From contig CANMUP010000003.1 in the NCBI GenBank assembly GCA_947501105.1, positions 744,001 through 808,000 of the forward strand: a stretch of DNA of 64,000 bases, read 5' to 3'. This DNA is from an uncultured Flaviramulus sp. GTDB lineage: Bacteria; Bacteroidota; Bacteroidia; Flavobacteriales; Flavobacteriaceae. Numbering within the stretch: the first letter of the stretch is position 1; every line of letters starts with the position of its first letter. Positions 37,359 to 45,900 of the stretch are shown here, in pieces. A model generated the notes under the pieces. It was not told where the DNA came from. It ran no database searches and saw only the letters and a program-made list of their open reading frames with translations. The position numbers were made by a program, and so were the translations under genes.

Positions 37359-37813
37359 GTTTTTGGAATGGTTTTTCTGTTGCCTTTATAACTTAATATA
37401 ACATGCTTATTATTCCCTTTAACTAGTTTTACTTCATTAATGGTTTGCCCTAATTTTATTAAATGTTGCTGATTATCAATAGAAATGATAAACACTTTTG
37501 CTTTACTATTTTGATTAGAAATAATACCATGATATATTATTGGCTTCCAAATTATAGGGCTTTTAGGTTTTATCTTTTTAGGTACAGACTTCTTTTTAAC
37601 CAATAACGTTCCTAAAAAAGGATCTCTGTTCACAGTTTTAATAGAAAACGTATCTATTTCTGTTCTAATTTTTGGGTTAAAATTTACATCAATATTTTGC
37701 TGAGCAATGTCTGGCAATGTTGGATTTGCAACTGATAGAATTTTGTAGCCTACAACACCCCAAATACCTAACACTAATGTTAATAATATATATGTTTTCG
37801 TTTTATTCTTCAA
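37355..37813 (-). CDS. GspC/PilP-like inner-membrane protein
   Basis: A 152-residue protein with an N-terminal membrane anchor followed by a periplasmic part containing R-D-P-F-L, then a strand-rich region with Y-H-G-I-I, A-K-V-F-I and L-I-K-L-G-Q-T. The R-D-P-F motif before a small beta domain is typical of proteins that link the inner-membrane complex to the secretin (GspC, PilP). The start is a TTG inside the end of the preceding VGIGTT gene (11-base overlap), indicating translational coupling between a putative cargo gene and the machine. Confidence 0.75.
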   Translation of the reverse strand: MKNKTKTYILLTLVLGIWGVVGYKILSVANPTLPDIAQQNIDVNFNPKIRTEIDTFSIKTVNRDPFLGTLLVKKKSVPKKIKPKSPIIWKPIIYHGIISNQNSKAKVFIISIDNQQHLIKLGQTINEVKLVKGNNKHVILSYKGNRKTIPKT

Positions 37814-38831
37814 TCTTCGCTTTTAATAATTTTTCTACTAGTACAATTAGTTTTTCATTTTTAACTTCTAGAGATTCAATACGTTTTTCTTGCTCAATAG
37901 TATAAAGTGTTAACTCTTCTATTTTTTGAAGTAATTTTGAGTCCATTTCTCCTAAATAGATACCCTCTTTTTTTACTTCTTCTTCGCTCGGGATATCTTT
38001 TAAATGTCCTTTTTCTTTAATATGTTGTTCTACTTCTTTTAAGGTTGGCAGCTTATAAGAATCTTTAAAAACGAAATCACTCCAACCTATTAAATCTACT
38101 TTGACTTCTTTGGTATGAATGTTTCCGTTTACTGCGAGTTTGGCGTCAGGAGTTGTGGTACCGATGCCGACATTACCATTATTAACAAATGTCATTAGTT
38201 TACCTGCCCCAACTGTACTTCCGTGTGAGAGGTATAACTTGTTGTCATGCCCATGACTTAAGTGAAAAATAGAATTTCCATTGTTGGGGACAAAAGTAAC
38301 AGCCGATTCATCATTAGAATTTAGCCAAAGTCTTTTATTGTTAGTATTAAGAATGTCAACTTTACCCGAGCTTTGTATTAGTACAGGTTGTAATCCATCT
38401 ACTGTGTCTGCATCTAATCCAGACCCTGTTCCATCCGTATTTGCTGTCCAAATCTCATTCCAAGCAGACCATCCTTGGCAACAATCTCTTAAAAATCTAG
38501 TATAAAGCTTTCCATTTGTCCATCCAGTCCATATTTCAGCAGACCCTGCTTGTCCATTACCAAAGCCGATTGCAGCACCATGAGAGCCAGATGGTTGCCC
38601 TACAGAATTTCCGTAATTCCACCAACTATAAACCCCATTAGTTATTCCAGGAGGAAGTTCTCTATGAGATGGATCTCCAGATGCAGCAGGGTTTCCTAAG
38701 TTATCTACTCCATGAATATAAGTTCCGTCATACAATCCATTTCTATAACGTGCCGCATTTTGTGTACTTACTTGTGCGTTTATTGCAAAAACGCTTACAA
38801 ATAAAAGAATTGATAATATTACTTTTTTCAT
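37803..38831 (-). CDS. Secreted VGIGTT-repeat protein with pyocin-knob-like region
   Basis: A 342-residue secreted protein (signal peptide ending near I-N-A-Q). Residues 30-135 contain W-W-N-Y-G-N-S, W-T-G-W-T and W-S-A-W-N-E-I-W, a tryptophan pattern like that of phage-tail pyocin knob domains. A G-N-V-G-I-G-T-T-T-P motif near 222 leads into the conserved C-terminal module: V-F-K-D-S-Y-K-L-P-T-L-K-E-V-E, then I-Y-L-G-E-M-D-S-K-L-L-Q-K-I-E-E-L-T and a coiled coil. The module is nearly identical in DNA to that of the upstream gene. It is coupled to the GspC-like gene. Confidence 0.8.
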   Translation of the reverse strand: MKKVILSILLFVSVFAINAQVSTQNAARYRNGLYDGTYIHGVDNLGNPAASGDPSHRELPPGITNGVYSWWNYGNSVGQPSGSHGAAIGFGNGQAGSAEIWTGWTNGKLYTRFLRDCCQGWSAWNEIWTANTDGTGSGLDADTVDGLQPVLIQSSGKVDILNTNNKRLWLNSNDESAVTFVPNNGNSIFHLSHGHDNKLYLSHGSTVGAGKLMTFVNNGNVGIGTTTPDAKLAVNGNIHTKEVKVDLIGWSDFVFKDSYKLPTLKEVEQHIKEKGHLKDIPSEEEVKKEGIYLGEMDSKLLQKIEELTLYTIEQEKRIESLEVKNEKLIVLVEKLLKAKIEE

Positions 38832-38855
38832 GTTATTAAGATTTTAAATTAGATT

Positions 38856-40283
38856 CTAATTTTGAGTTTTATTTGTTTTGTTGCTAAGTAATTGTTCGAT
38901 TTCATCTAATCTATTAGATAATGATTGTAACTCTGAGTTTTCTTTTTCAAGTTTTTCTATCTTTCTAAATTGAGTTTCAATCTCTTTTTGTTGTTTAATA
39001 GTATAAAGCATTAACTCTTCTATTTTTTGTAGCAATTTAGAATCCATTTCTCCTAAATAAATGCCCTCTTTTTTTACTTCTTCAGCACTTGGTATATCTT
39101 TTAAATGCCCTTTTTCTTTAATATGTTGCTCTACTTCTTTTAAGGTTGGTAGTTTATAAGAATCTTCAAAAACAAAATCGCTCCAACCTATTAAATCTAC
39201 TTTGACTTCTTTGGTATGAATGTTTCCGTTTACTGCGAGTTTAGCGTCAGGAGTTGTCGTACCGATACCTACATTGCCAATTCCAGTTACAGTAACCTTA
39301 TCAATTCCTGATGATCTCAACCTAAGCAAATACCCATTTGTAGTTGCCGTGTTATTAACGGTCAATCCATAATTTGTCATAGACGTTGAACTATTTTCAA
39401 TTGTTAAACCATTTCGGTTCCCATCATTAAAAACATGTAATTTACTTGAGGGATTTGTAGTACCAATCCCAACATTACCAGAATTAACAAATGTCATTAG
39501 CTTACCTGCTCCAACAGTACTTCCTTGTGAGATGTGTAACCTATTATCATGCCCATGGCTCAAATGAAAAACAGAATTACCATTATTAGGTCTAAAAGTA
39601 ATAGCTGACTCATTATTATAATTAATCCAAATTCCTTTATTATCAACTGTGCGAACATCTAATTGACTAGCTGGAGCAGTTGTTCCTATTCCAAAATATC
39701 CGTTACTTTTTAAAAACAAATGATTTGCATCAAAACCACCAGATCCCGAAAAAATTAATCCTCCTAAGGAAGAATGTTTGATTGCAGCATTGGTATGTCC
39801 AGCTCTATGAAACGACAACACAACATCTCCAGCGTCACTATTTTGAAGTTCTAAAGTATGAGCGCCGGTTTGCCAATGAGAACTAGTAACAGAGCCTATA
39901 TCTGCCGTAATCGTAGTTGTACCGTTTACATGTAACTTTTCCTCTGGAGCTGTTGTCCCAATACCCACATTACCGTTTTGAGGGTTAATAATAAATCGAG
40001 TAAAATTATCAACGCCACTATACCTTGTGCCTATCCTAAAAAGATTATCAGGAGCGACACCTCCCCAATCCGCATTAAACCCAATATAGGCTCCCGTTTG
40101 TCCGCCATCTTGTTTTAATTCAATTCTTGGATTATCAGCTTCGTTGTTATTATCGGTATCAGCTTCTATTTTTAGCGTAGCATCTCCAGATGTTCCAGAA
40201 GATACCGTTTCTACAACGGTTTGAGCGTTTAATTGTAAACTTACAACTAAACTGAGGGTAAAAATGATTGTTATTCTTTTCAT
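38856..40283 (-). CDS. Secreted VGIGTT-repeat protein
   Basis: A 475-residue secreted protein (signal peptide ending near L-N-A-Q). G-N-V-G-I-G-T-T recurs five times or nearly so along the chain (about residues 103, 195, 270, 340), separated by strand-rich segments such as F-H-L-S-H-G-H-D-N-R-L-H, shared with the neighbouring gene. The C-terminal ~130 residues are the same module with L-P-T-L-K-E-V-E-Q-H-I and L-L-Q-K-I-E-E-L followed by a coiled coil. The protein looks like a phage-tail-fibre-like surface or secreted fibre. Confidence 0.82.
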   Translation of the reverse strand: MKRITIIFTLSLVVSLQLNAQTVVETVSSGTSGDATLKIEADTDNNNEADNPRIELKQDGGQTGAYIGFNADWGGVAPDNLFRIGTRYSGVDNFTRFIINPQNGNVGIGTTAPEEKLHVNGTTTITADIGSVTSSHWQTGAHTLELQNSDAGDVVLSFHRAGHTNAAIKHSSLGGLIFSGSGGFDANHLFLKSNGYFGIGTTAPASQLDVRTVDNKGIWINYNNESAITFRPNNGNSVFHLSHGHDNRLHISQGSTVGAGKLMTFVNSGNVGIGTTNPSSKLHVFNDGNRNGLTIENSSTSMTNYGLTVNNTATTNGYLLRLRSSGIDKVTVTGIGNVGIGTTTPDAKLAVNGNIHTKEVKVDLIGWSDFVFEDSYKLPTLKEVEQHIKEKGHLKDIPSAEEVKKEGIYLGEMDSKLLQKIEELMLYTIKQQKEIETQFRKIEKLEKENSELQSLSNRLDEIEQLLSNKTNKTQN

Positions 40284-40296
40284 GATTTATTAATTT

Positions 40297-40959
40297 TTAT
40301 TGAATGATAAAATTTCGGGTTGTATAATTTGTTTCGTGTATAGCATTTTTAGCTTTTACACGCCACTGGTAGTTTTCTTTTTCTAAACTGCTTACAGAAA
40401 AGGTGGTTTCTGTAAGTGTTTTATCTTCTACGGTTTTAGTTGGGTTTTCAAAATTAGGCGTGGCTATTTGTAATACATATTCTGTTGCATCATCTATAGT
40501 TTCCCAAGAAAAATTAAGCGTTTCAGAATCGCTAAACGTTGTATTGTCAGCTGGTGCCGATAATTCAACCGGTGTATTACTTATATCTGGAACTACTGCA
40601 GTATCCAAATCAAAGCTTATAACTGTATATGCTGTTTGATAACCAGAATTTCCTGCTCTAACGCGCCATTGGTAGCTTCCAGAGTCTAAGGTTTTGGTAA
40701 AACTTGTTTTAGCTAGAGTAGAATCAACTAGTATTTGAGTTGCATTTACAAAGTTAGGCGTTGCTATTTGAATTTGGTAAGTTTCCGCTTCTTCCAAAGC
40801 TTCCCATGTAAATGTTATTTCGTTGGTTTTTAAAATAGCATCATTAGTAGGCGCTAAAATGGAAACGGTTTTGTTAGAGATATCTACAACTTCTATAATA
40901 TCATCACAGGCTATAAGGCTTAAAAGCAAACAAAAAATTAATGTTTTTATCTTCATCAT
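40297..40959 (-). CDS. Lipoprotein with two FN3-like repeats
   Basis: A 220-residue protein with a lipoprotein signal (lipobox S-L-I-A-C). Two repeats of about 90 residues follow, each with an S-W/T-W-E-x-L/I-x-x-A-x-x-Y-x-L/I-Q-I-A-T-P-N-F motif and ending Y-Q-W-R-V-R/K-A, typical of fibronectin-type III-like sandwich domains. It is likely surface or periplasmic. It lies 14 bases upstream of the VGIGTT gene, second in the operon. Confidence 0.8.
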   Translation of the reverse strand: MMKIKTLIFCLLLSLIACDDIIEVVDISNKTVSILAPTNDAILKTNEITFTWEALEEAETYQIQIATPNFVNATQILVDSTLAKTSFTKTLDSGSYQWRVRAGNSGYQTAYTVISFDLDTAVVPDISNTPVELSAPADNTTFSDSETLNFSWETIDDATEYVLQIATPNFENPTKTVEDKTLTETTFSVSSLEKENYQWRVKAKNAIHETNYTTRNFIIQ

Positions 40960-40960
40960 C

Positions 40961-41695
40961 TTAAAATTTAAAATAATTTATCTTCTTTTTTGCTCGACTT
41001 GAAGACCGATACGTTTTATTTGGGCAACTATTATAATCGGTTACAAAATCAACAATATTTAACTGGTGTTTTTTGTTTTCTTGCCAACAGCAATTAGCGG
41101 TGTTATATGCAAAAACAACACCTTCGCTAAAATGAATAATTTGTTTTTCTGCGTTAGATTTGTCTATTTGTAATGCATAGGTTTTAGATTTTGTTTCAAC
41201 TAAAAAAATAGACTCAGCTTCTTGAATTGATTCTAAAACCTCTGAACTAAAAGCTACAGATATATTCGTTACTATATTTGCCGACGTTTTATTAGTTAAA
41301 TAATCTTTTATACTTTGGTTACTCTTTTCGTTTAGCGCTTTAATAAGATTAACCTTATCGGCTATTTTAAGTTGAATGTACTTAGGCTTAACTTTTAAAG
41401 AATCTACATAACCAACATTAGGGTTAGCCGATTGTAATACTTTTGCTTTTAAGAATGTTTTATACGTTTGTTTAGTAAACGGAGTTACCAGTGCAGATAC
41501 CTTTATTGGGTTTTTATAAGTTGGTACTGCTGCACTATTAAAGCCAGATTGTAATATAAAATCTTTGTCTGTGCCTATGGTTCCTAAGGCTACTTTATGC
41601 TTGGTTGCATTTTGAGCTTCTCCATAAATTGAACCTGTTTTACAGCTACAAAAGAGTAGTATTATAAAGGAAAATAGGTAAATATTTTTATTCAT
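40961..41695 (-). CDS. Lipoprotein, first gene of the GspF operon
   Basis: A 244-residue lipoprotein (lipobox F-C-S-C). The mature part has no recognised domain. A W at about 203 with a double cysteine (N-C-C-W-Q) is notable. It is the first gene of the operon running to the GspF-like gene, so it may be an outer-membrane pilotin or accessory protein of the machine. A regulatory element lies 51-83 bases upstream. Confidence 0.65.
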   Translation of the reverse strand: MNKNIYLFSFIILLFCSCKTGSIYGEAQNATKHKVALGTIGTDKDFILQSGFNSAAVPTYKNPIKVSALVTPFTKQTYKTFLKAKVLQSANPNVGYVDSLKVKPKYIQLKIADKVNLIKALNEKSNQSIKDYLTNKTSANIVTNISVAFSSEVLESIQEAESIFLVETKSKTYALQIDKSNAEKQIIHFSEGVVFAYNTANCCWQENKKHQLNIVDFVTDYNSCPNKTYRSSSRAKKKINYFKF

Positions 41696-41745
41696 TTTTG
41701 TTCTTATTTAGAATAGAATAAAAATATTGGTTTTTAAAATAGTAG

Positions 41746-41780
41746 CGATAAGCTAAAACCTTACTTTTAGTAAGGTTTTC
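41746..41780 (-). promoter_or_regulatory. Element shared with the response-regulator promoter; also hairpin
   Basis: On the minus strand the last 27 bases here match the segment before the response-regulator gene (56307-56333) with one mismatch; the shared end reads TTTTAGCTTATCGCTA. Each contains a dyad TAAG(C/G)-TTTTAGCTTA. Here, a second perfect inverted repeat AAAACCTTAC / GTAAGGTTTT (41755-41764 and 41770-41779) overlaps it. It lies 51-68 bases upstream of the first gene of the operon. It may be an operator or promoter-linked site. Confidence 0.6.
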
Positions 41781-41944
41781 CCGTTTTTTTTAATAAAAAC
41801 TTGTGAGAGGCTGTTTTTTTAGATAAAAATGTGCTTTATAATGCTTTTTTCTTTGTTAAGGCTTACAAAAAGGTTGGTAAGATGAGTTGTAAACCTATTT
41901 TAGGATTAACGTAAAATAGGTAAGTTTTTTTAGGACGAGACACA

Positions 41945-41973
41945 TATGCTACCGCTAGCTTTTAGCTAGTGGG
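41945..41973 (+). repeat. REP-like palindromic unit, first copy
   Basis: TATGCTACCGCTAGCT is followed by TTT and AGCTAGTGG, a nine-base stem with one G-T pair (41952-41960 with 41964-41972). A related unit in the opposite direction follows about 80 bases later. Confidence 0.55.
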
Positions 41974-42051
41974 CAAAAACTAAAACTCTTTTACAAAAAA
42001 ACTTTGCAAATTAATGCAAAAACTTTTATAGTCTGTTTTGCTTACTCATCA

Positions 42052-42088
42052 CCGCCACTAAGCACAGCTTAGCGGTAGCACATACTAG
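42052..42088 (-). repeat. REP-like palindromic unit, second copy, inverted
   Basis: On the minus strand it begins with TGTGCTACCGCTAAGC, then TGT, then GCTTAGTGG: the same layout and near-identical head as the first copy in inverted orientation. Paired inverted units of this type are what bacterial interspersed mosaic elements look like. Confidence 0.55.
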
Positions 42089-42100
42089 GGAACAGCAGGG

Positions 42101-42119
42101 CACTCGTCACAGACGAGCG
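42101..42119. repeat. Short hairpin next to the REP-like units
   Basis: CTCGTC and GACGAG pair around an ACA loop, the same loop as in the neighbouring palindrome. The unit directly precedes a truncated regulator fragment. Confidence 0.45.
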
Positions 42120-42128
42120 CTAGCTGGG

Positions 42129-42197
42129 GTAACTATTTCTGCTTTAGCCATAGGTTTAGAAGTACCTTTAAAAGATATTTTTGATATTGAGTTATAA
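42129..42197 (+). pseudogene. Remnant of a helix-turn-helix regulator C-terminus
   Basis: Twenty-two codons plus a stop read V-T-I-S-A-L-A-I-G-L-E-V-P-L-K-D-I-F-D-I-E-L, which resembles the final helix and end of XRE-family regulators (A-x-A-L-x-V-x-L-K-D-L-F-D). The frame runs straight into the REP-like hairpins upstream, so the rest of the gene is lost. The family call rests on this short stretch. Confidence 0.4.
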
Positions 42198-42261
42198 ATT
42201 TATCTAACTATATTATAGAATAACCACCACCAAAAACCTTATTTAAAAAGTAATCACAAAC

Positions 42262-42300
42262 AAAAAAAGCCTTTACAATAATTATACTGTAAAAGCCTAA
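42262..42300 (-). terminator. Hairpin after the putative immunity gene
   Basis: TTTTACAG-type and CTGTAAA-type arms pair imperfectly, followed on the minus strand by seven T residues. It sits 12 bases after the stop codon of the leftward gene and would end the RHS operon. Confidence 0.45.
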
Positions 42301-42311
42301 TTTTTTCTTAC

Positions 42312-42959
42312 TTACTCATTACCGCTACCATCTATCACCCATGGGTAACCAAAGATACTTTCTTTGAATCTTCCTAATAAAGATTTAGCTCTTTTTGGAG
42401 GGGATGGAATTTTATCTTTTATAAAAGTTGGTAACTCACATTTTTTATAATATGTCAAATAAGTCTCATTAGGAGAAAGAGGTTTGAATAAAGAAAAATT
42501 GTAATTGAGATTGTTAAAAAGCCTCTTATTATCAATATCTCTACTTTTATATAAATCCAGAACTAATTTATGATAAGCATTATAGTTTATCTCCTTTTCA
42601 AAAAAATTAATTGAGCATGAATAATATAAATTAAACATATTAATAATTAAATCTGTAACTTCTTGTTTATCATTAATCTCAAAATAACCTGAATAGGCAA
42701 AGGCATCATCTGTATGTTCATAAACTAATTTTAGCTTTCCTAAACTTTTAATTTTATTTAATACGTCTTCATGTGATTGCTTAATATCTTTATCCCCACT
42801 ATATGAAATATCAAATCTTCCAAAAGAGATATATAATTTTTCTGTTTTTTTTGTAAGCAATGATTTGATTACCTCTCTTAGATTATAATCATAATACATT
42901 TCATAAAAAATTATCTTATATAAAGAATCACTTATTCTATATCTAGGAGAAACTTTCAT
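42312..42959 (-). CDS. Putative immunity protein of the RHS toxin
   Basis: A 215-residue soluble protein without recognised domains, signal peptide or membrane helices, ending with W-V-I-D-G-S-G-N-E. Its ATG overlaps the stop codon of the RHS gene by one base. Genes in this position, small, unrelated to known families and coupled to the toxin tip, are usually immunity proteins. The function is inferred from position only. Confidence 0.55.
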   Translation of the reverse strand: MKVSPRYRISDSLYKIIFYEMYYDYNLREVIKSLLTKKTEKLYISFGRFDISYSGDKDIKQSHEDVLNKIKSLGKLKLVYEHTDDAFAYSGYFEINDKQEVTDLIINMFNLYYSCSINFFEKEINYNAYHKLVLDLYKSRDIDNKRLFNNLNYNFSLFKPLSPNETYLTYYKKCELPTFIKDKIPSPPKRAKSLLGRFKESIFGYPWVIDGSGNE

Positions 42960-45900
42960 TAAAATTTAATTACATGTTTAGCTGATTGTTCAACTTTAAA
43001 TTTCCATTGTCTATTACTTAAACCATTTCTAAGTCCATTATGAGTATGCAAAGTATATCTACTACCTGTTGGAAAGCTTTTAAGGTGAAAATCTAATCTG
43101 AAATGCCATGTAGCATTTTTAAATTGAGATGCATTCTGAACTGCAAATAATGTAAACCCTTTCGTACTAGGATTAGCATATAAAGCTTGAAAACGTCCTC
43201 CAAAAGCAGATATACCATATCCTTTAAAAAAGCTAGGAATTCTCATTGCGGACAAAACATAACCGCCACCATAAGTCAAAGCACTGAAAGCAGCATCAGG
43301 AGCATTGTAACCTGCAGCATAAGACCAATCATATAGGGTCATACTAGACAGACCATCGTAAACTCTATCAGCTGCAAAAAGAGCTAAATCATTTTCTCCA
43401 GAATTAACAAAATCAACCATAAAGGCTTTTCCAGAGGCTGCTGTATTCATTAATCCACCTGCTGTTCTAGCTATTGGGCTTTCCATAAAAGAAACAAAAT
43501 CTTTCCCTCTCTGTGTCAGTCCACTTTCAAACCCGCCAGTTATATCATAATACCATCTTGCAAGAACATCTCTTTGGTCTATTTTACCAGAACCTCCAAA
43601 AAGAGTTCCTATTGAACTTAAATAATCATGTGAAGCTGAATTAGTTCCAACCCAAGTCAATCCATCAATACTAGCACTAGTATTATGCCATTCTAACTCT
43701 CCTGACTCTTTATTTACATACCAATCAAACCCTCCGTCAGGGTCAACTCTTGATATTGGATTATTCCCCATACCCAAATACGGAGAACTATATTGTCCCG
43801 CAGGGTCAGTAGTCAGCCATCTCCCAATTCTACTATCCCATAATCTTAATTCAAAAGCTTCTTTCCCTGTTTCAATATCTTTTTCCTGCCCTTGATATTT
43901 ATAACGGTAAGCGTTAGGGTTATTATCACGATTAGGCATCGGCATCCCAAAAGGATAGTAATCTGTTGCACTGACTATAGCTAATGCTGTACCAGTACTA
44001 GTTCTACCAGTTACTGCACGTACATTACCTAAATGGTCGGTTAACTGGTAATAACTAGAGTTATCACTGTTATATACACCTAATCTGTTTGCACCGTAAA
44101 TAGTGTATTCTTTGGCTACTCCATCTCTATAAATGGCTAATGTTATTCCTGCGGCATCACGTATATAATGCTCAGTATAATCTAATGTTACGCTTCCTAA
44201 GATATAAGCCTCCTTTTTTACACGGTGTCCTTTATCGTTGTAAAAGAACTTGACACGTGGTTGAGTACCTTCTTTAATTTCGGTTACCAATCCACTTGCG
44301 TTGTAAATATACTCAATATTTTCTTCATTGTTTTTAACCAGTTGACCAATACTATTATACTCGTAATTATTTCCATCTTGATCTCCTATATCATCAGCTC
44401 CAGCTACATCTCCAGCGGCATCATCTACTCGTAATAGTTGGTTTGGTTTTTCTGGGTTATAGGCATAACCTAGTTGATCCATTTGGTTAACACCATTATC
44501 AGTGTTTTTGTTACGGTTAAGGGTTCTTATATTCCCATTGGCATCATAAGTAATATCAAATACATTATAATCTCCCGCTTGTACTGTACTTAATGTGCCT
44601 GTTTCTATTTTTGCTGTTACCTCTTGCCCTGTACTTGGTTTTGCATAAAATCCTGGTAACCAAGTAATACTATTGGTAGCTGAAAAGTTTTTAATTACCC
44701 CATTGTATTCAGCTTCATCAAAGATATTTATACTAGTAGTGCTATTTGTATATGCATATTGCCCGTTTACAGCATCTTTAAGCCAATTGTTTTTGTTGTA
44801 ATAATAGCTATAGGTTTGGTCTGTATTATCTAGCTCTTTATTTTTCCAACGTACGCCTTTTATATTGCCGTTGTACTGGTTTTCGCCATAGTTTGGTGTG
44901 CTTATGTTACTAACAGAACGCTTGTAATCATCATCATGATAATCAATTTGCATACTAAACAAATCGTTAGCATCATTTCCAGGATTTATAGCTTTTAATT
45001 GCCCATTTAGGTTATATACATAATCTATATTTTGTAAAGGCGTTCCTGTATTATTTTGAGGTGCTAACTCTATCTGTTTTAATGATCCTGTTTCATAATA
45101 GGTGTAATTGGCATGAGTTGTATACGTACTGCCATTGGTTGATGTTTCTACCTTTATTAAACTATTATCTACCGTATCATAGGTATACTTATGTATAAAA
45201 CGCTCATTGGTGTTATGCTTCTGAAAATCAACTTCAGTAACAGCTCCTGTAATTTGGTCATATTTATAATCTATAGTTTTGGTGCCTAATCCTAGTATGT
45301 TTTGTACAATCCATTTAACTCTCCCATATACATCGTAACTATAATAGGTTGTTGTATTTACATTTGAGGTTTTTGCTACATTGCCTGCTAAAAAGCTTGG
45401 ATTACTATACGTACTATGTATTCCAGATAGGTAACTTAAATTTGTACTTTCTAAAGCGTCATAGGTGGTTTCTTGTTTTTCAGCAGTTAAACTTGTTGTC
45501 ACCGTTGATGTATCCGCATTTAAAGCAGAAAACGTTCCCGTAGCTACACCACTTTCAATTGGCCTTCCTAAATCATCATAGTTGGTATATGAGAATTCGC
45601 CTGCTGCCAACTGTTTTGAGTTTTGCGAAAAACGTATTTGTCCATCTTTACGATATTTAAAATTAGCAGTGCCTTCATCAGGGCTTGTCGTGCCTAATAG
45701 TTGCCCAACAGCATTGTAGCTGTATATAGTCACTGGCTTTTGTGCTTTTGTATTACCAACGGGTTGGTAAGACGCTATTAAGCGTCCTGCTTCATCATAC
45801 TCATTAAGGCTATAATCGTAATAATTATCGTGGTAGGTTACACTTACAGTATTAGAGGGTGTTGTTGGACTATAACTATCTAAATTAGTAATAGACACAC

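Noticed and set aside
44225-44434. Short plus-strand frames inside the RHS genes
   Set aside because: They are antisense to long, well-supported coding regions.
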